This document shows, piece by piece, positions 6,893 to 14,361 of a stretch of 23,688 bases of DNA. Position 1 is the first letter of the stretch, and each line of letters starts with the position of its first letter. Origin of the DNA: a virus; the IMG/VR virus record IMGVR_UViG_3300011184_000002, positions 1 through 23,688 of that record; one strand, written 5' to 3'. The position numbers and the translations under genes are program-made. Below the pieces are notes generated by a model. That model was not told where the DNA came from. It ran no database searches and saw only the letters and a list, made by a program, of their open reading frames with translations.

Positions 6893-7314
6893 GTTGGTTA
6901 TATAAAGGTGAAGTATTTAATGACAGCAAAATTCCAGATGGTGCTGTAGGTTTCATTTATGAAATGGAAGCAATCATTGATGGTAAAGCAGTCCGTTATA
7001 TTGGCAAGAAGAATTTTCATTCTATAGTTAAGAAAAGACTTGGAAAGAAAGCTATTGCTGCAATGACAGATAAAAGAGCATCTAAATACACTTTTATTAC
7101 TAAAACTAACTATGAAAATTATTACAGCAGTAATCAAGTGCTACAGGATGCACATAAAGCAGGAATTCCTATAAAGAGATTTATGGTTAGGATATGTTTC
7201 TCAAAGACAGAGCTAACATATCATGAAACTAAATCACAATTTGTAAGAGAAGTGCTTGAAAAAGAAGAATATCTAAATGCCAATATCCTTGGCAGGTTTT
7301 ACAAAATCAAATAG
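6889..7314 (+). CDS. GIY-YIG-fold nuclease
   Basis: A 141-residue protein with the two hallmark elements of GIY-YIG endonucleases: GFIYEM (21-26, the GIY strand) and RYIGKKNF (36-43, the YIG strand). After these come a lysine-rich helix, NYYSSNQVLQDAHKAG (matching the YYGSS.. segment of phage members), ELTYHETKSQF (108-118) with the candidate metal-binding Glu113, and a YLNANILGRFY finish (128-138) containing the conserved Asn. Many phage proteins of this type are homing or freestanding endonucleases; others (T4 endonuclease II) degrade host DNA. There is no extra DNA-binding domain, which argues against a large homing enzyme. Target unknown. Confidence 0.72.
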   Translation: MSWLYKGEVFNDSKIPDGAVGFIYEMEAIIDGKAVRYIGKKNFHSIVKKRLGKKAIAAMTDKRASKYTFITKTNYENYYSSNQVLQDAHKAGIPIKRFMVRICFSKTELTYHETKSQFVREVLEKEEYLNANILGRFYKIK

Positions 7315-7315
7315 T

Positions 7316-7732
7316 ATGAAAGAAATGGATATGATTGGAACCCTTGTTAGATTAGCTGACTTGGGAGTAACTGGTATTAAAGTAACTTATGAAGGCTCTG
7401 GTGATTCAGGTGCAATTGAAAATGTAGTTTATACTGCAGAAAAATTGAAAGAAAATGAAGAAGATGCATTTGAAGATTTAAATGACCTTGATGTGTGGGG
7501 AACAGATATACTGAATCTTAGTACACTAGATTCGGGTCTTGAATCAGATATTGCACATTTTGTTGAAGAACAGTTACTCAATGATATTGAGGATTGGTGG
7601 AACAATGATGGTGGTTATGGTAATGTATGTATTCTTGTACCATCAGGTAAGTATAAAATTGTAAATGATATTAGAGTTACTGAAGTAGAAACTTTTTATC
7701 ATGAAGGTTCTTTAATTCAGAAAACCTTATAA
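7316..7732 (+). CDS. Small accessory protein, DUF6878-like
   Basis: A 138-residue acidic protein taken from ATG 7316, just after the preceding stop; an earlier in-frame ATG (7277) would overlap the nuclease gene by 38 bases and adds residues that do not resemble the rest. Visible: LADLGVTGIKVTYEGSGDSGAIE (about 11-33, a glycine-rich strand-turn), an acidic helical middle, a WWNNDGGYG motif (about 99-107), and a strand-rich end with FYHEGSL. This pattern of GSGDSG, WWNNDGG and a late HEG matches a family of small phage/plasmid proteins that I associate with DUF6878; function unknown. Confidence 0.65.
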   Translation: MKEMDMIGTLVRLADLGVTGIKVTYEGSGDSGAIENVVYTAEKLKENEEDAFEDLNDLDVWGTDILNLSTLDSGLESDIAHFVEEQLLNDIEDWWNNDGGYGNVCILVPSGKYKIVNDIRVTEVETFYHEGSLIQKTL

Positions 7733-7733
7733 C

Positions 7734-7925
7734 ATGAAGTCAGAACAAGAAAAAGCTGATCAATTATATACTAGGTATACAGAATTATCAGGAAAAGAAC
7801 AGGGTAAAGAAGAAGCAATTAAGGTTGCAGAACAAATTTGTGCTTTGGCTCCTATAAGTCAAGGAATAAACATGCCGGGATTTGCTTATTGGCAAGAAGT
7901 AGTTAACATTCTAAAAAATAAGTAA
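7734..7925 (+). CDS. Small helical protein, unknown
   Basis: A 63-residue, highly charged, helical protein (KSEQEKADQLYTRYTEL; KEEAIKVAEQICALAP) ending in a FAYWQEVVNILKNK helix. It begins 2 bases after the previous stop and overlaps the next start (TAATG). No family is recognised. The coupling on both sides and lack of alternative frame support it as a real gene. Confidence 0.65.
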   Translation: MKSEQEKADQLYTRYTELSGKEQGKEEAIKVAEQICALAPISQGINMPGFAYWQEVVNILKNK

Positions 7926-8272
7926 TGGCACATCCATATCAACATGCTGTATCTTCAGCTAGAAAGTTTGGAGGAGCTCCCGTAGATTATTTATATATCC
8001 ACCAATGGTTTGATGAGACTAAATCTTGGGTAGGTCATAGTAAACATAGAATGTTCCGTCACCATAGTGAGGGCATTTTTGAATGTGAGCAAAGATTTGG
8101 TATATCATTTACTAACTCTGATGGCAAAACTGTATACACAAGATATGTTGGTGAACAACATGTAAAAGAAGATTGCAACGGATATATTCCAAGTGCAAAA
8201 GAATGGGTAGATATGATTGCATCTGGTGAATTAAAGGAATGGGCTATTAAGACCCTAAAAATTGAAGACTAA
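7925..8272 (+). CDS. Histidine-rich DUF6915-like protein
   Basis: A 115-residue protein with a highly recognisable layout: start AHPYQHAVSSARKFGG, then YLYIHQWFDETKSW, then KHRMFRHHSEGIFECEQRFG (residues about 40-59) with several histidines, ISFTNSDGKTVYTRYVGEQH, and a final PSAKEWVDMI helix. This matches the DUF6915 family as I know it, found in phages, plasmids and bacteria, often beside accessory genes. The clustered His residues could bind a metal but that is untested inference. Coupled upstream and downstream by TAATG overlaps. Confidence 0.72.
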   Translation: MAHPYQHAVSSARKFGGAPVDYLYIHQWFDETKSWVGHSKHRMFRHHSEGIFECEQRFGISFTNSDGKTVYTRYVGEQHVKEDCNGYIPSAKEWVDMIASGELKEWAIKTLKIED

Positions 8273-8673
8273 TGACAAGAGATGAATTAAAAAATCTGAT
8301 TAACATGTTTCAATCAAGTGATGCTGAAAATCATGTAGTTGCATTTCATGCAATTGAGAACAGTCCACTTGATAATAATGAGCTAGTATTATTGTATAAA
8401 TTTTCAGGGCAAGTATTTGCAAAATGGAAGCATGAAATTCCAATGACTGCACAGAGAATTGCTGATGTAATTGGTGATGAAGCCATAGCATTATCATCTG
8501 CACGTGTACTTGGTATTATTACTAATAATAAAGCAGACAAACATGTAATAGAAACATTCCTGGAGTTTTTCATTCGGGACTTAACCAGTATGTTAGGAAG
8601 CATAGGGTATCCAATGGACAAAGTAGACATCAATGTAAAAATAAGAGATTATGGACAAAGCACAGAGTCTTAG
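8272..8673 (+). CDS. SSDxEN-module protein (paralogue), upstream of VWA gene
   Basis: A 133-residue, mostly helical protein. Residues 5-31 repeat the module seen at the left edge of the window: ELKNLINMFQ then SSDAEN (15-20) then a hydrophobic helix ending NSPL, followed by LVLLYKFSGQVFAKWKHEI. The C-terminal half (ALSSARVLGIITNN, FLEFFIRDLTSMLG) is a second helical unit not present in the 76-residue paralogue. It overlaps the metallopeptidase/VWA gene by 23 bases, so it is likely co-translated with it. Candidate partner or regulator of the MoxR/VWA pair; no biochemical function can be assigned. Confidence 0.75.
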   Translation: MTRDELKNLINMFQSSDAENHVVAFHAIENSPLDNNELVLLYKFSGQVFAKWKHEIPMTAQRIADVIGDEAIALSSARVLGIITNNKADKHVIETFLEFFIRDLTSMLGSIGYPMDKVDINVKIRDYGQSTES

Positions 8674-9829
8674 TAAAATAAGTAAAGATTTAATGTTGAA
8701 AGAGCCCTATTACGGGTTCTTTCTCATTATGTTGAATAAAGTTTGGAGAAAAGATCTCCCAACTGCAGGAGTAAGCAAACAGAATATTAATTATCAATTA
8801 GCCATCAATGAGGAATTCTGGACTGGTCTAAGTGATGATCATAAAATGGGCTTACTGAAACATGAATTGCTCCATATTGCATTTGGACACCTTGTAAGTT
8901 TTAGTTCTTTCAGTAACAAAAAGCTTGCTAATGTTGCCATGGATATGGAAATTAATCAGTATATTGAAGACTCTTGGCTGCCAGAAGGAGGTATCAAACT
9001 TGAAGACTATGCGGATCTCAAACTAGATAAAAAGGCTGGTTGTAGATATTACTATGACCAGCTTCTCCGCCTTCAAGATGAGAAGGATAAGAATGGTACC
9101 ACAGGTAATACACCTATGGATAATCTTCTTGATGACATTGCTAATGGAAATGTTCCAGATCATAGCACATGGGAAGAGTTTGAGGACCTGACTGATGCTG
9201 AGAAAAAACTAATTGAAAAGCAAGTTCAGAAGATTCTACAAGATGCAAAAGAACAGACTGTTAAAAAACGTGGTAATATGCCAGGTGAAATTGAGGGTCT
9301 AATTGTAATTGAAGAGATTACTAGAGCTAAGTTTGATTGGAAAGGTTACATCAGAAGATTTACTGGCGTAAGCACTAAGGTGTTTACAAAGAAGATTAGA
9401 AGGAAAGAAAACCATAGATATGAAGATAATCCAGGTCTAAAGATTAAGATGCGTCAGCATATGTTGCTTGCTATTGATACTTCAGGTTCAGTAAGTGACA
9501 CAGAACTTACTGAGTTTATGAATGAGATTCATCATATCTATAAAGCAGGAGTAGATATTACTATAGTACAGTGTGATACTTCTATCAAATCAATTCAGCC
9601 TTATAAAGGCAAGAATGAAATTAGTGTATTAGGAAGAGGTGGGACAGAATTTGATCCCGTCCTAGATTATTACAATGCAAACCTAAAGAAATATACAAGC
9701 TTGGTATATTTCACTGATGGTGAATGTTATACATCTGTAAAACCAAGGAGTAAAGTTCTATGGGTTTTGTCAGAAAGATCAGGCATGAATGAAGACCTAC
9801 CAGGTCAAGTGATTAAATTAGAATTATAA
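8651..9829 (+). CDS. Metallopeptidase-like / von Willebrand A protein (DUF2201-type)
   Basis: A 392-residue two-domain protein. The N-terminal domain has a zinc-metallopeptidase motif HELLHIAFGH (71-80; HExxH with a third His at 80) followed by NVAMDMEINQYI (94-105), as in DUF2201-type VWA proteins. A charged helical linker with KKRGNMPGEIEG (205-216) leads to the VWA domain. Its MIDAS metal site is complete: IDTSGS (275-280), the downstream Thr in GRGGTEF (328-334) and the Asp in YFTDGE (353-358). VWA proteins of this kind work with MoxR AAA+ ATPases, often as chaperone-like systems that insert metals or remodel complexes; the MoxR partner is the next gene, 12 bases downstream. Whether the peptidase domain cuts anything is unknown, although all three His and the Glu are present. 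Confidence 0.87.
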   Translation: MDKAQSLSKISKDLMLKEPYYGFFLIMLNKVWRKDLPTAGVSKQNINYQLAINEEFWTGLSDDHKMGLLKHELLHIAFGHLVSFSSFSNKKLANVAMDMEINQYIEDSWLPEGGIKLEDYADLKLDKKAGCRYYYDQLLRLQDEKDKNGTTGNTPMDNLLDDIANGNVPDHSTWEEFEDLTDAEKKLIEKQVQKILQDAKEQTVKKRGNMPGEIEGLIVIEEITRAKFDWKGYIRRFTGVSTKVFTKKIRRKENHRYEDNPGLKIKMRQHMLLAIDTSGSVSDTELTEFMNEIHHIYKAGVDITIVQCDTSIKSIQPYKGKNEISVLGRGGTEFDPVLDYYNANLKKYTSLVYFTDGECYTSVKPRSKVLWVLSERSGMNEDLPGQVIKLEL

Positions 9830-9841
9830 AAAACAAACATT

Positions 9842-11011
9842 ATGAACACAGTACAATTGAATGCAGAAGAGTTAAAAGGTTTTATCAACCACATGGTAAA
9901 GAATAATCAGCACATCCAAGCTCAGGGTAAAGTTCCTGTAGCTGTCAATATTGAGGGTGATGCTGGTCTTGGTAAGACTTCAACTATTTTACAATTGGGT
10001 AAAGAGTTAGGAATGGATGTTGTAAAACTTAATCTATCTCAGATTGAGGAATTAGGTGACCTTGTTGGTTTTCCTGTTAAAGAATTTCTTGTTAAGAATC
10101 AAGAAGGTAAACAAAGATGGATTACTGAAGCTCAAGTACCGGCTGCAATGAAAGCAGGTTATACAGTAGCTGATAAAAGAATGTCCCATGCTGCTCCTGA
10201 GTGGATTCAAGGTAAAGGTGAGGGTGGTTTCCTAATCTTGGATGACTATACTCGTGCTGACCACAGATTTATGCAAGCTACTATGGAGATTCTTGACCGT
10301 CAAGAGTATGTATCATGGAAGCTTCCTAAGAACTGGCATGTTATTTTAACTTCAAATCCAGACAATGGTGACTATAATGTCACTAGCCTTGACGTAGCTC
10401 AGAAGACCAGATTTATTTCTGTTGAGATGAAGTATGATGCACCAGTATGGGCTAAGTGGGCTGAGACTGCAGGTGTTGACGGTAGATGTATCAACTTTAT
10501 GTTGATGCACCCAGAGCTTGTAACTCAACGTGTTAATCCAAGAGCTATCACTACATTCTTTAATGCTATTAGTTCTATTCCTAAGTTTGAAGAAAAGTTG
10601 CCATTGATCCAAATGATTGGTGAGGGTTCTGTTGGAGCTGATTTTTCTAGCATGTTTACTATGTTTATTAATAATAAACTAGATAAGATTATTTCTCCTG
10701 AAGATATCCTTACTAAGGATGAAGCATATGTAAAAGGTGCTATTGTAGCTTCAGTAGGACAAGGTGATGATTTCCGTGCGGACTTATCCAGTGTCATTGC
10801 AACACGTGTTATTAACTATGCACTTACTGTTGCTGACAAAGGTGGAGTTCCGAAGGCTATGATTGAAAGATTGGCTAAATTAACTACTGAGTTTGATGGC
10901 TTTACAAATGACTTGAGATACTATATGGTCAAAGAGATTGTAAATGGTAATAAAGTTAAGTTTGCTGCTTTGATGCAGGATACTAACGTAGTTAAGATGG
11001 CAATTCAGTAA
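9842..11011 (+). CDS. MoxR-type AAA+ ATPase
   Basis: A 389-residue AAA+ protein. Seen in order: Walker A GDAGLGKTS (39-47), a LNLSQIEELGDLVG segment (63-76), an inserted loop with KQRWITEAQVP (90-100), Walker B FLILDDYTRAD (130-140), the MEILDRQEY segment (148-156) typical of MoxR proteins, sensor-1 LTSNPDNG (169-176) and a candidate arginine finger in QKTRF (187-191). C-terminal helical lid follows. MoxR ATPases act with VWA proteins; the VWA gene lies directly upstream, giving the classical pair. Last gene of its transcription unit, just before a strong terminator. Compared with neighbours the coding sequence is richer in G-ending and C-ending codons only locally, so no sign of recent transfer. 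Confidence 0.88.
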   Translation: MNTVQLNAEELKGFINHMVKNNQHIQAQGKVPVAVNIEGDAGLGKTSTILQLGKELGMDVVKLNLSQIEELGDLVGFPVKEFLVKNQEGKQRWITEAQVPAAMKAGYTVADKRMSHAAPEWIQGKGEGGFLILDDYTRADHRFMQATMEILDRQEYVSWKLPKNWHVILTSNPDNGDYNVTSLDVAQKTRFISVEMKYDAPVWAKWAETAGVDGRCINFMLMHPELVTQRVNPRAITTFFNAISSIPKFEEKLPLIQMIGEGSVGADFSSMFTMFINNKLDKIISPEDILTKDEAYVKGAIVASVGQGDDFRADLSSVIATRVINYALTVADKGGVPKAMIERLAKLTTEFDGFTNDLRYYMVKEIVNGNKVKFAALMQDTNVVKMAIQ

Positions 11012-11016
11012 TAACT

Positions 11017-11042
11017 AAGGGGGTGTAAAAGCCCCCTTTAAT
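11017..11042 (+). terminator. Rho-independent terminator after MoxR gene
   Basis: A 7-base-pair stem AAGGGGG pairing with CCCCCTT around an eight-base loop, followed by TTAATTTA. The T run is short but the stem is GC-rich against an AT-rich background. It begins 5 bases after the MoxR stop and lies 9-13 bases before the next start. Confidence 0.75.
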
Positions 11043-11050
11043 TTATAATT

Positions 11051-12346
11051 ATGAAAAGAGCAGTATTTTTTGATAAGGAAGATGAATCATTCAGTGTAGA
11101 TGTAAGACATGTACTTGAAGATTCTTCAAAGTTTGAACTATTTAATTTAAGTAAAGGCTATACTCCTGCACAAGGAGATACAATTTATCTTATGCCGGGT
11201 GTTAATATCCCAAGAGCAAAACTAAAAGACTTAGCACTTAATCAAGGTATTAAGGTGGTTAGAGATCCTGACAATGCCAATGTAATAATTACGGGTAAAG
11301 CTACTCCAGGTAGATTATTATACGGTAATTGGTATTATACGGCACCTATTGCTAAGATTGAAGAGTATCTTGATAAAGTAACAGTAGATGAGTATTATAA
11401 AGATAATCTACGTACAGCTATGTTGTCTTCAGAATCTGACAATGTATATTTTAATTATAGTACTAAGGTTAGTATAACTAGTCATGTAGTTACTAGTGTA
11501 TTTACTGGAAGTTCTCATCATTATTATTATATACATGATGAGTGGAAACAGTTAATTGATGACTGTCAAAACAAAACAGTTTATGATGAGTCTGAGTTGC
11601 TTGCTATGATTAATGGTGATGATGCTGTAACAATTACCAATGAAGTATATACCCAGTTGCGTGAGATGTTTAAGAGCTCAGACCAGGATAATCATATCAT
11701 GGCTATGGAAATCATGGCAAACTCTAATTATGTAGAGAGTGCATTGTATTTGCTTATGATGTTAGAGGAGTATGGTCATAGAATAGCAAGTTGTCATACT
11801 AAGAATCATGTGAACTTCAAATCTATGGTAAGTTATTTTGGTCTTAGAGTAAGAGATGTGGACTGCTTAGATCCAGATGATGTTTCTAAGAAATTAACTT
11901 CATTAGGTCTTCTTACTACAGAATGGTTAAATATTCTTTTAGAATCCAGACTTAATTGGTTTATTACAAACATTGCTAGAAGTTCTACTTTTAATGTAGC
12001 AAGTATTGTTCCAACACCAGACGTTGCAGTAGCAATTGACTCTGACTATAGAGCAGAGATTAACTTTGATGATGAGGAACATCCAGTCTTAGACTTTGCT
12101 ATAGGTCTTGATGAAGTCTCTGAAGAAATAGAAGAAGTACATCAGGATGATTTAAGTGCACCAGTTCTAGAAGAATTAAATGATTTGGGTCTTGAAGGAC
12201 CAGAGGGACCAAAGGGACCGGAAAATGATTCTAATCAAGTAGAAGCTGAGACAGAAGTATTAACTGAAGAATTACTTATTGTACCTGTATCAAATAACAA
12301 TCAAATAAAAGAAACTAATGAGCCCACTGACATTGACTGGTTCTGA
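11051..12346 (+). CDS. Large protein with embedded SSDxEN module and acidic tail, unknown
   Basis: A 431-residue protein of unknown function. Residues 1-95 look alpha/beta (MKRAVFFDKEDES, DTIYLMPGVNIP, ANVIITGKATPGRLLYG). A central helical region (198-262) contains the third copy of the SSDxEN module, here QLREMFK then SSDQDN (209-214) and a helix HIMAMEIMANS. The last 100 residues are acidic and low complexity, with a short collagen-like Gly-x-y run (residues 380-390, GLEGPEGPKGP) and a hydrophobic tip DIDWF. Family unrecognised. It follows the MoxR terminator and overlaps the PD-(D/E)XK nuclease gene by 29 bases, so it may link the MoxR/VWA block with DNA processing; this is inference. Confidence 0.75.
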   Translation: MKRAVFFDKEDESFSVDVRHVLEDSSKFELFNLSKGYTPAQGDTIYLMPGVNIPRAKLKDLALNQGIKVVRDPDNANVIITGKATPGRLLYGNWYYTAPIAKIEEYLDKVTVDEYYKDNLRTAMLSSESDNVYFNYSTKVSITSHVVTSVFTGSSHHYYYIHDEWKQLIDDCQNKTVYDESELLAMINGDDAVTITNEVYTQLREMFKSSDQDNHIMAMEIMANSNYVESALYLLMMLEEYGHRIASCHTKNHVNFKSMVSYFGLRVRDVDCLDPDDVSKKLTSLGLLTTEWLNILLESRLNWFITNIARSSTFNVASIVPTPDVAVAIDSDYRAEINFDDEEHPVLDFAIGLDEVSEEIEEVHQDDLSAPVLEELNDLGLEGPEGPKGPENDSNQVEAETEVLTEELLIVPVSNNNQIKETNEPTDIDWF

Positions 12347-13337
12347 TGAACTAGAATTATTTTACAAGAAACCATTCTGGTTTAGCTACAGTAGCATTAA
12401 TAAGCTATTGTTTTCACCTAGAATGTTTTACAGTCATTATGTTTTGAATCAGAGAGAAGACAGTACAGACGCGCACCTGGTAGCAGGGCGTGTCTTACAC
12501 TGTCTTTTATTTGAGCCAGATCATTATGACAAAGAATTTATCAGTATGCCTGGTAAATTTCCTACAGATAGTCAAAGAAAAATTATTGATACTATTTTCA
12601 AATATCATTGCACAATTGGAAATGATACATTATCTTTGGACTTCTACTCTCAAGAAATACTCTCAGAATTACTTACAGCAAATCTATATCAATCTCTTAA
12701 AACAGATCAGCAAAGATTAGATAAAGTTCTCACAGAAGAAAACAAATCCTACTTTAATTTTCTAAAAGAAAGTCTTGATAAGACAGTAGTTGATTCAATA
12801 ACTCTTGCAAATTGTAAAGAGTCACTTATTGAATTAAAGTCTAATCAAGCAGTAAGATCTCTTTTACAATTGGATAAAACTCCTAATGATGTTCACATAA
12901 AAACATTTAGTGAGCATATGATTAGTGTTAATCAGGAGCATTTACCATTTGGTTATAAAGGTATCTTAGATAATGTGGTGATGGATTATGATTCCAAGAC
13001 CTTATTTATCAATGACTTGAAGACTACAGGTAAAGATATTTCATCTTTTCCGGAGTCTGTAAGCTATTATAAGTATTGGATTCAGGCTGCCATTTATCAC
13101 AAGCTTGCCTGGGAGAATTTCATTAAGCCGCTTCCAGATGCTGTTGAATGGAATATAGTAATTACATTCATAGTAATTGATAAGTACAACCAAGTGTATC
13201 CTTACCAGGTAAGCAAAGAAACATTAGAACTATGGTTAGCTGACTTTGAAGACATAGAAGATAAATTAAAATATCACTATGAGAACAGAGAATATAAACT
13301 ACCATATGAATTGGCTTTAGGTAATGTAACACTTTAA
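12318..13337 (+). CDS. PD-(D/E)XK nuclease (RecE/Cas4-like)
   Basis: A 339-residue exonuclease-like protein. Motifs: WFSYSSINKLLFSPRMFYSHY (about 21-41), AGRVLHCLLFEP (56-67, the GxxxH/E helix), GILDNVV (215-221) with metal-binding Asp218, INDLKTTG (231-238) giving the D-x-K catalytic pair at 233/235, and YWIQAAIYHK (253-262), the Q-x3-Y helix of RecB/RecE-type nucleases. This order and spacing fit the RecE-C-terminal/PDDEXK exonuclease group that pairs with single-strand annealing proteins; the Sak4-like ATPase at 4432 is a plausible partner, though encoded about 8 kb away. The start at 12318 lies inside the previous gene (29-base overlap). Resection of DNA ends for recombination is the likely role. 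Confidence 0.85.
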   Translation: MSPLTLTGSDELELFYKKPFWFSYSSINKLLFSPRMFYSHYVLNQREDSTDAHLVAGRVLHCLLFEPDHYDKEFISMPGKFPTDSQRKIIDTIFKYHCTIGNDTLSLDFYSQEILSELLTANLYQSLKTDQQRLDKVLTEENKSYFNFLKESLDKTVVDSITLANCKESLIELKSNQAVRSLLQLDKTPNDVHIKTFSEHMISVNQEHLPFGYKGILDNVVMDYDSKTLFINDLKTTGKDISSFPESVSYYKYWIQAAIYHKLAWENFIKPLPDAVEWNIVITFIVIDKYNQVYPYQVSKETLELWLADFEDIEDKLKYHYENREYKLPYELALGNVTL

Positions 13338-13340
13338 ATT

Positions 13341-13907
13341 ATGCATGTACACGCGCTTTATACAAAGTATTTTCAAAAATCCAAGGTATTTATTTATCCG
13401 CTCCTTGGAATTAAAAAAGGTAGTAGTGTTGTCCCAAAAGAAACATATCTTTCATGGGGAACATTTTACAAACCTGAGGATAAAAAATTAATCTGTATAT
13501 ATTACAAAAGAACTGATCCTGAATATATAAAATTTGAAAAGGATTTTCTTTTAAAACATAACAGATTGTGTGATTACATAGAAACAGACAATGAAAGCGC
13601 AGTATTTATATTTAATTTTTCTGATTTAGAGGAAGACTGGAATTATCTTATAACCGGTAAGTACAGTAAAATGAGCAAAAAAACAAAAGAAACAATTCTT
13701 AATTTCTTTGATAAAACAAGTGGTAACTATATCTATATGCATAGTTATTTGTATCCTGAAAAATTCTTTTCTAGATATGCAGAATTACTTGGTGTTGAAG
13801 AATCTTTACTAAAATCTGTTGGTGAACTTTGTACTAAACCAGATTTAGAAAAAGAAATGTTAATGATTGAAGTAGCTGATTTGGAAAACTTAAAGATTAT
13901 AAGTTAA
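13341..13907 (+). CDS. Hypothetical protein
   Basis: A 188-residue protein I do not recognise. The N-terminal 60 residues appear to form a beta-rich fold (VFIYPLLGIKKGS, YLSWGTFY, LICIYYKR), the middle has an acidic FNFSDLEEDWNYLITGKY segment, and the C-terminal part is helical (KTKETILNFFDKT, YPEKFFSRYAELLG, EKEMLMIEVADLENL). No signal peptide or membrane segment. It starts 3 bases after the nuclease stop, so it is in the same translation chain and may act with it, but nothing specific points to a function. Confidence 0.75.
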   Translation: MHVHALYTKYFQKSKVFIYPLLGIKKGSSVVPKETYLSWGTFYKPEDKKLICIYYKRTDPEYIKFEKDFLLKHNRLCDYIETDNESAVFIFNFSDLEEDWNYLITGKYSKMSKKTKETILNFFDKTSGNYIYMHSYLYPEKFFSRYAELLGVEESLLKSVGELCTKPDLEKEMLMIEVADLENLKIIS

Positions 13908-13928
13908 TTTGTATTAAAAATAACCAAC

Positions 13929-14270
13929 ATGGAAAAAAATATGATGCTTGTTGCCTCAGAATGGAATGGCAAACCAAGCTTTAGAACAGTGCCAATGACG
14001 GCAGATTGTCCTTATGTAGAATGTATCTTTGACCCAGAAAGTAAAGTATTTGTAGTAATCTCTAAAACAAAGAGAAATACATTACAGATGCTTCCTAAGC
14101 TTGATGAGTATGGTCAACCTATCTCAGGAACAAAAGGTGTTAAACAAGAAAGACATAAACTTGAAGTATTTCAAGAGTATTACATTGCTGATGTAGAATC
14201 TATTAAAAGTTTTATTAATCTAATTGCAGTTAATGCAGATTTTGATTATCTTAGCTTTATAAATGCATAG
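13929..14270 (+). CDS. Hypothetical protein, end of unit
   Basis: A 113-residue protein of unknown function. It is beta-rich at the start (MMLVASEWNGKPSFRTVPM; VECIFDPESKVFVVISKTK), has a flexible basic middle (GTKGVKQERHK), and ends in a strand-helix (FQEYYIADVESIKSFINLIAV). It lies 21 bases after the preceding stop with an A-rich leader and about 23 bases before a strong terminator. No catalytic motif is visible. Confidence 0.75.
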   Translation: MEKNMMLVASEWNGKPSFRTVPMTADCPYVECIFDPESKVFVVISKTKRNTLQMLPKLDEYGQPISGTKGVKQERHKLEVFQEYYIADVESIKSFINLIAVNADFDYLSFINA

Positions 14271-14293
14271 CATTTAGAGAGAAACAGCAAAGG

Positions 14294-14320
14294 AAAGGTA
14301 GCTATTGCTACCTTTTTTTA
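14294..14320 (+). terminator. Rho-independent terminator before DNA polymerase
   Basis: A perfect 9-base-pair stem AAAGGTAGC / GCTACCTTT with a TATT tetraloop followed by a T run (CCTTTTTTTA). It separates the nuclease unit from the polymerase unit. The remaining 40 bases before the polymerase start contain a G7 tract but no recognisable promoter. Confidence 0.88.
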
Positions 14321-14361
14321 TGGACAAAAAGGGGGGGACAGCTTAACTGAACACCAATATT

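Noticed and set aside
8300-8633. Two minus-strand frames of 67 and 95 residues
   Set aside because: They are antisense to the well-supported SSDxEN gene and have no coupling to any minus-strand gene.
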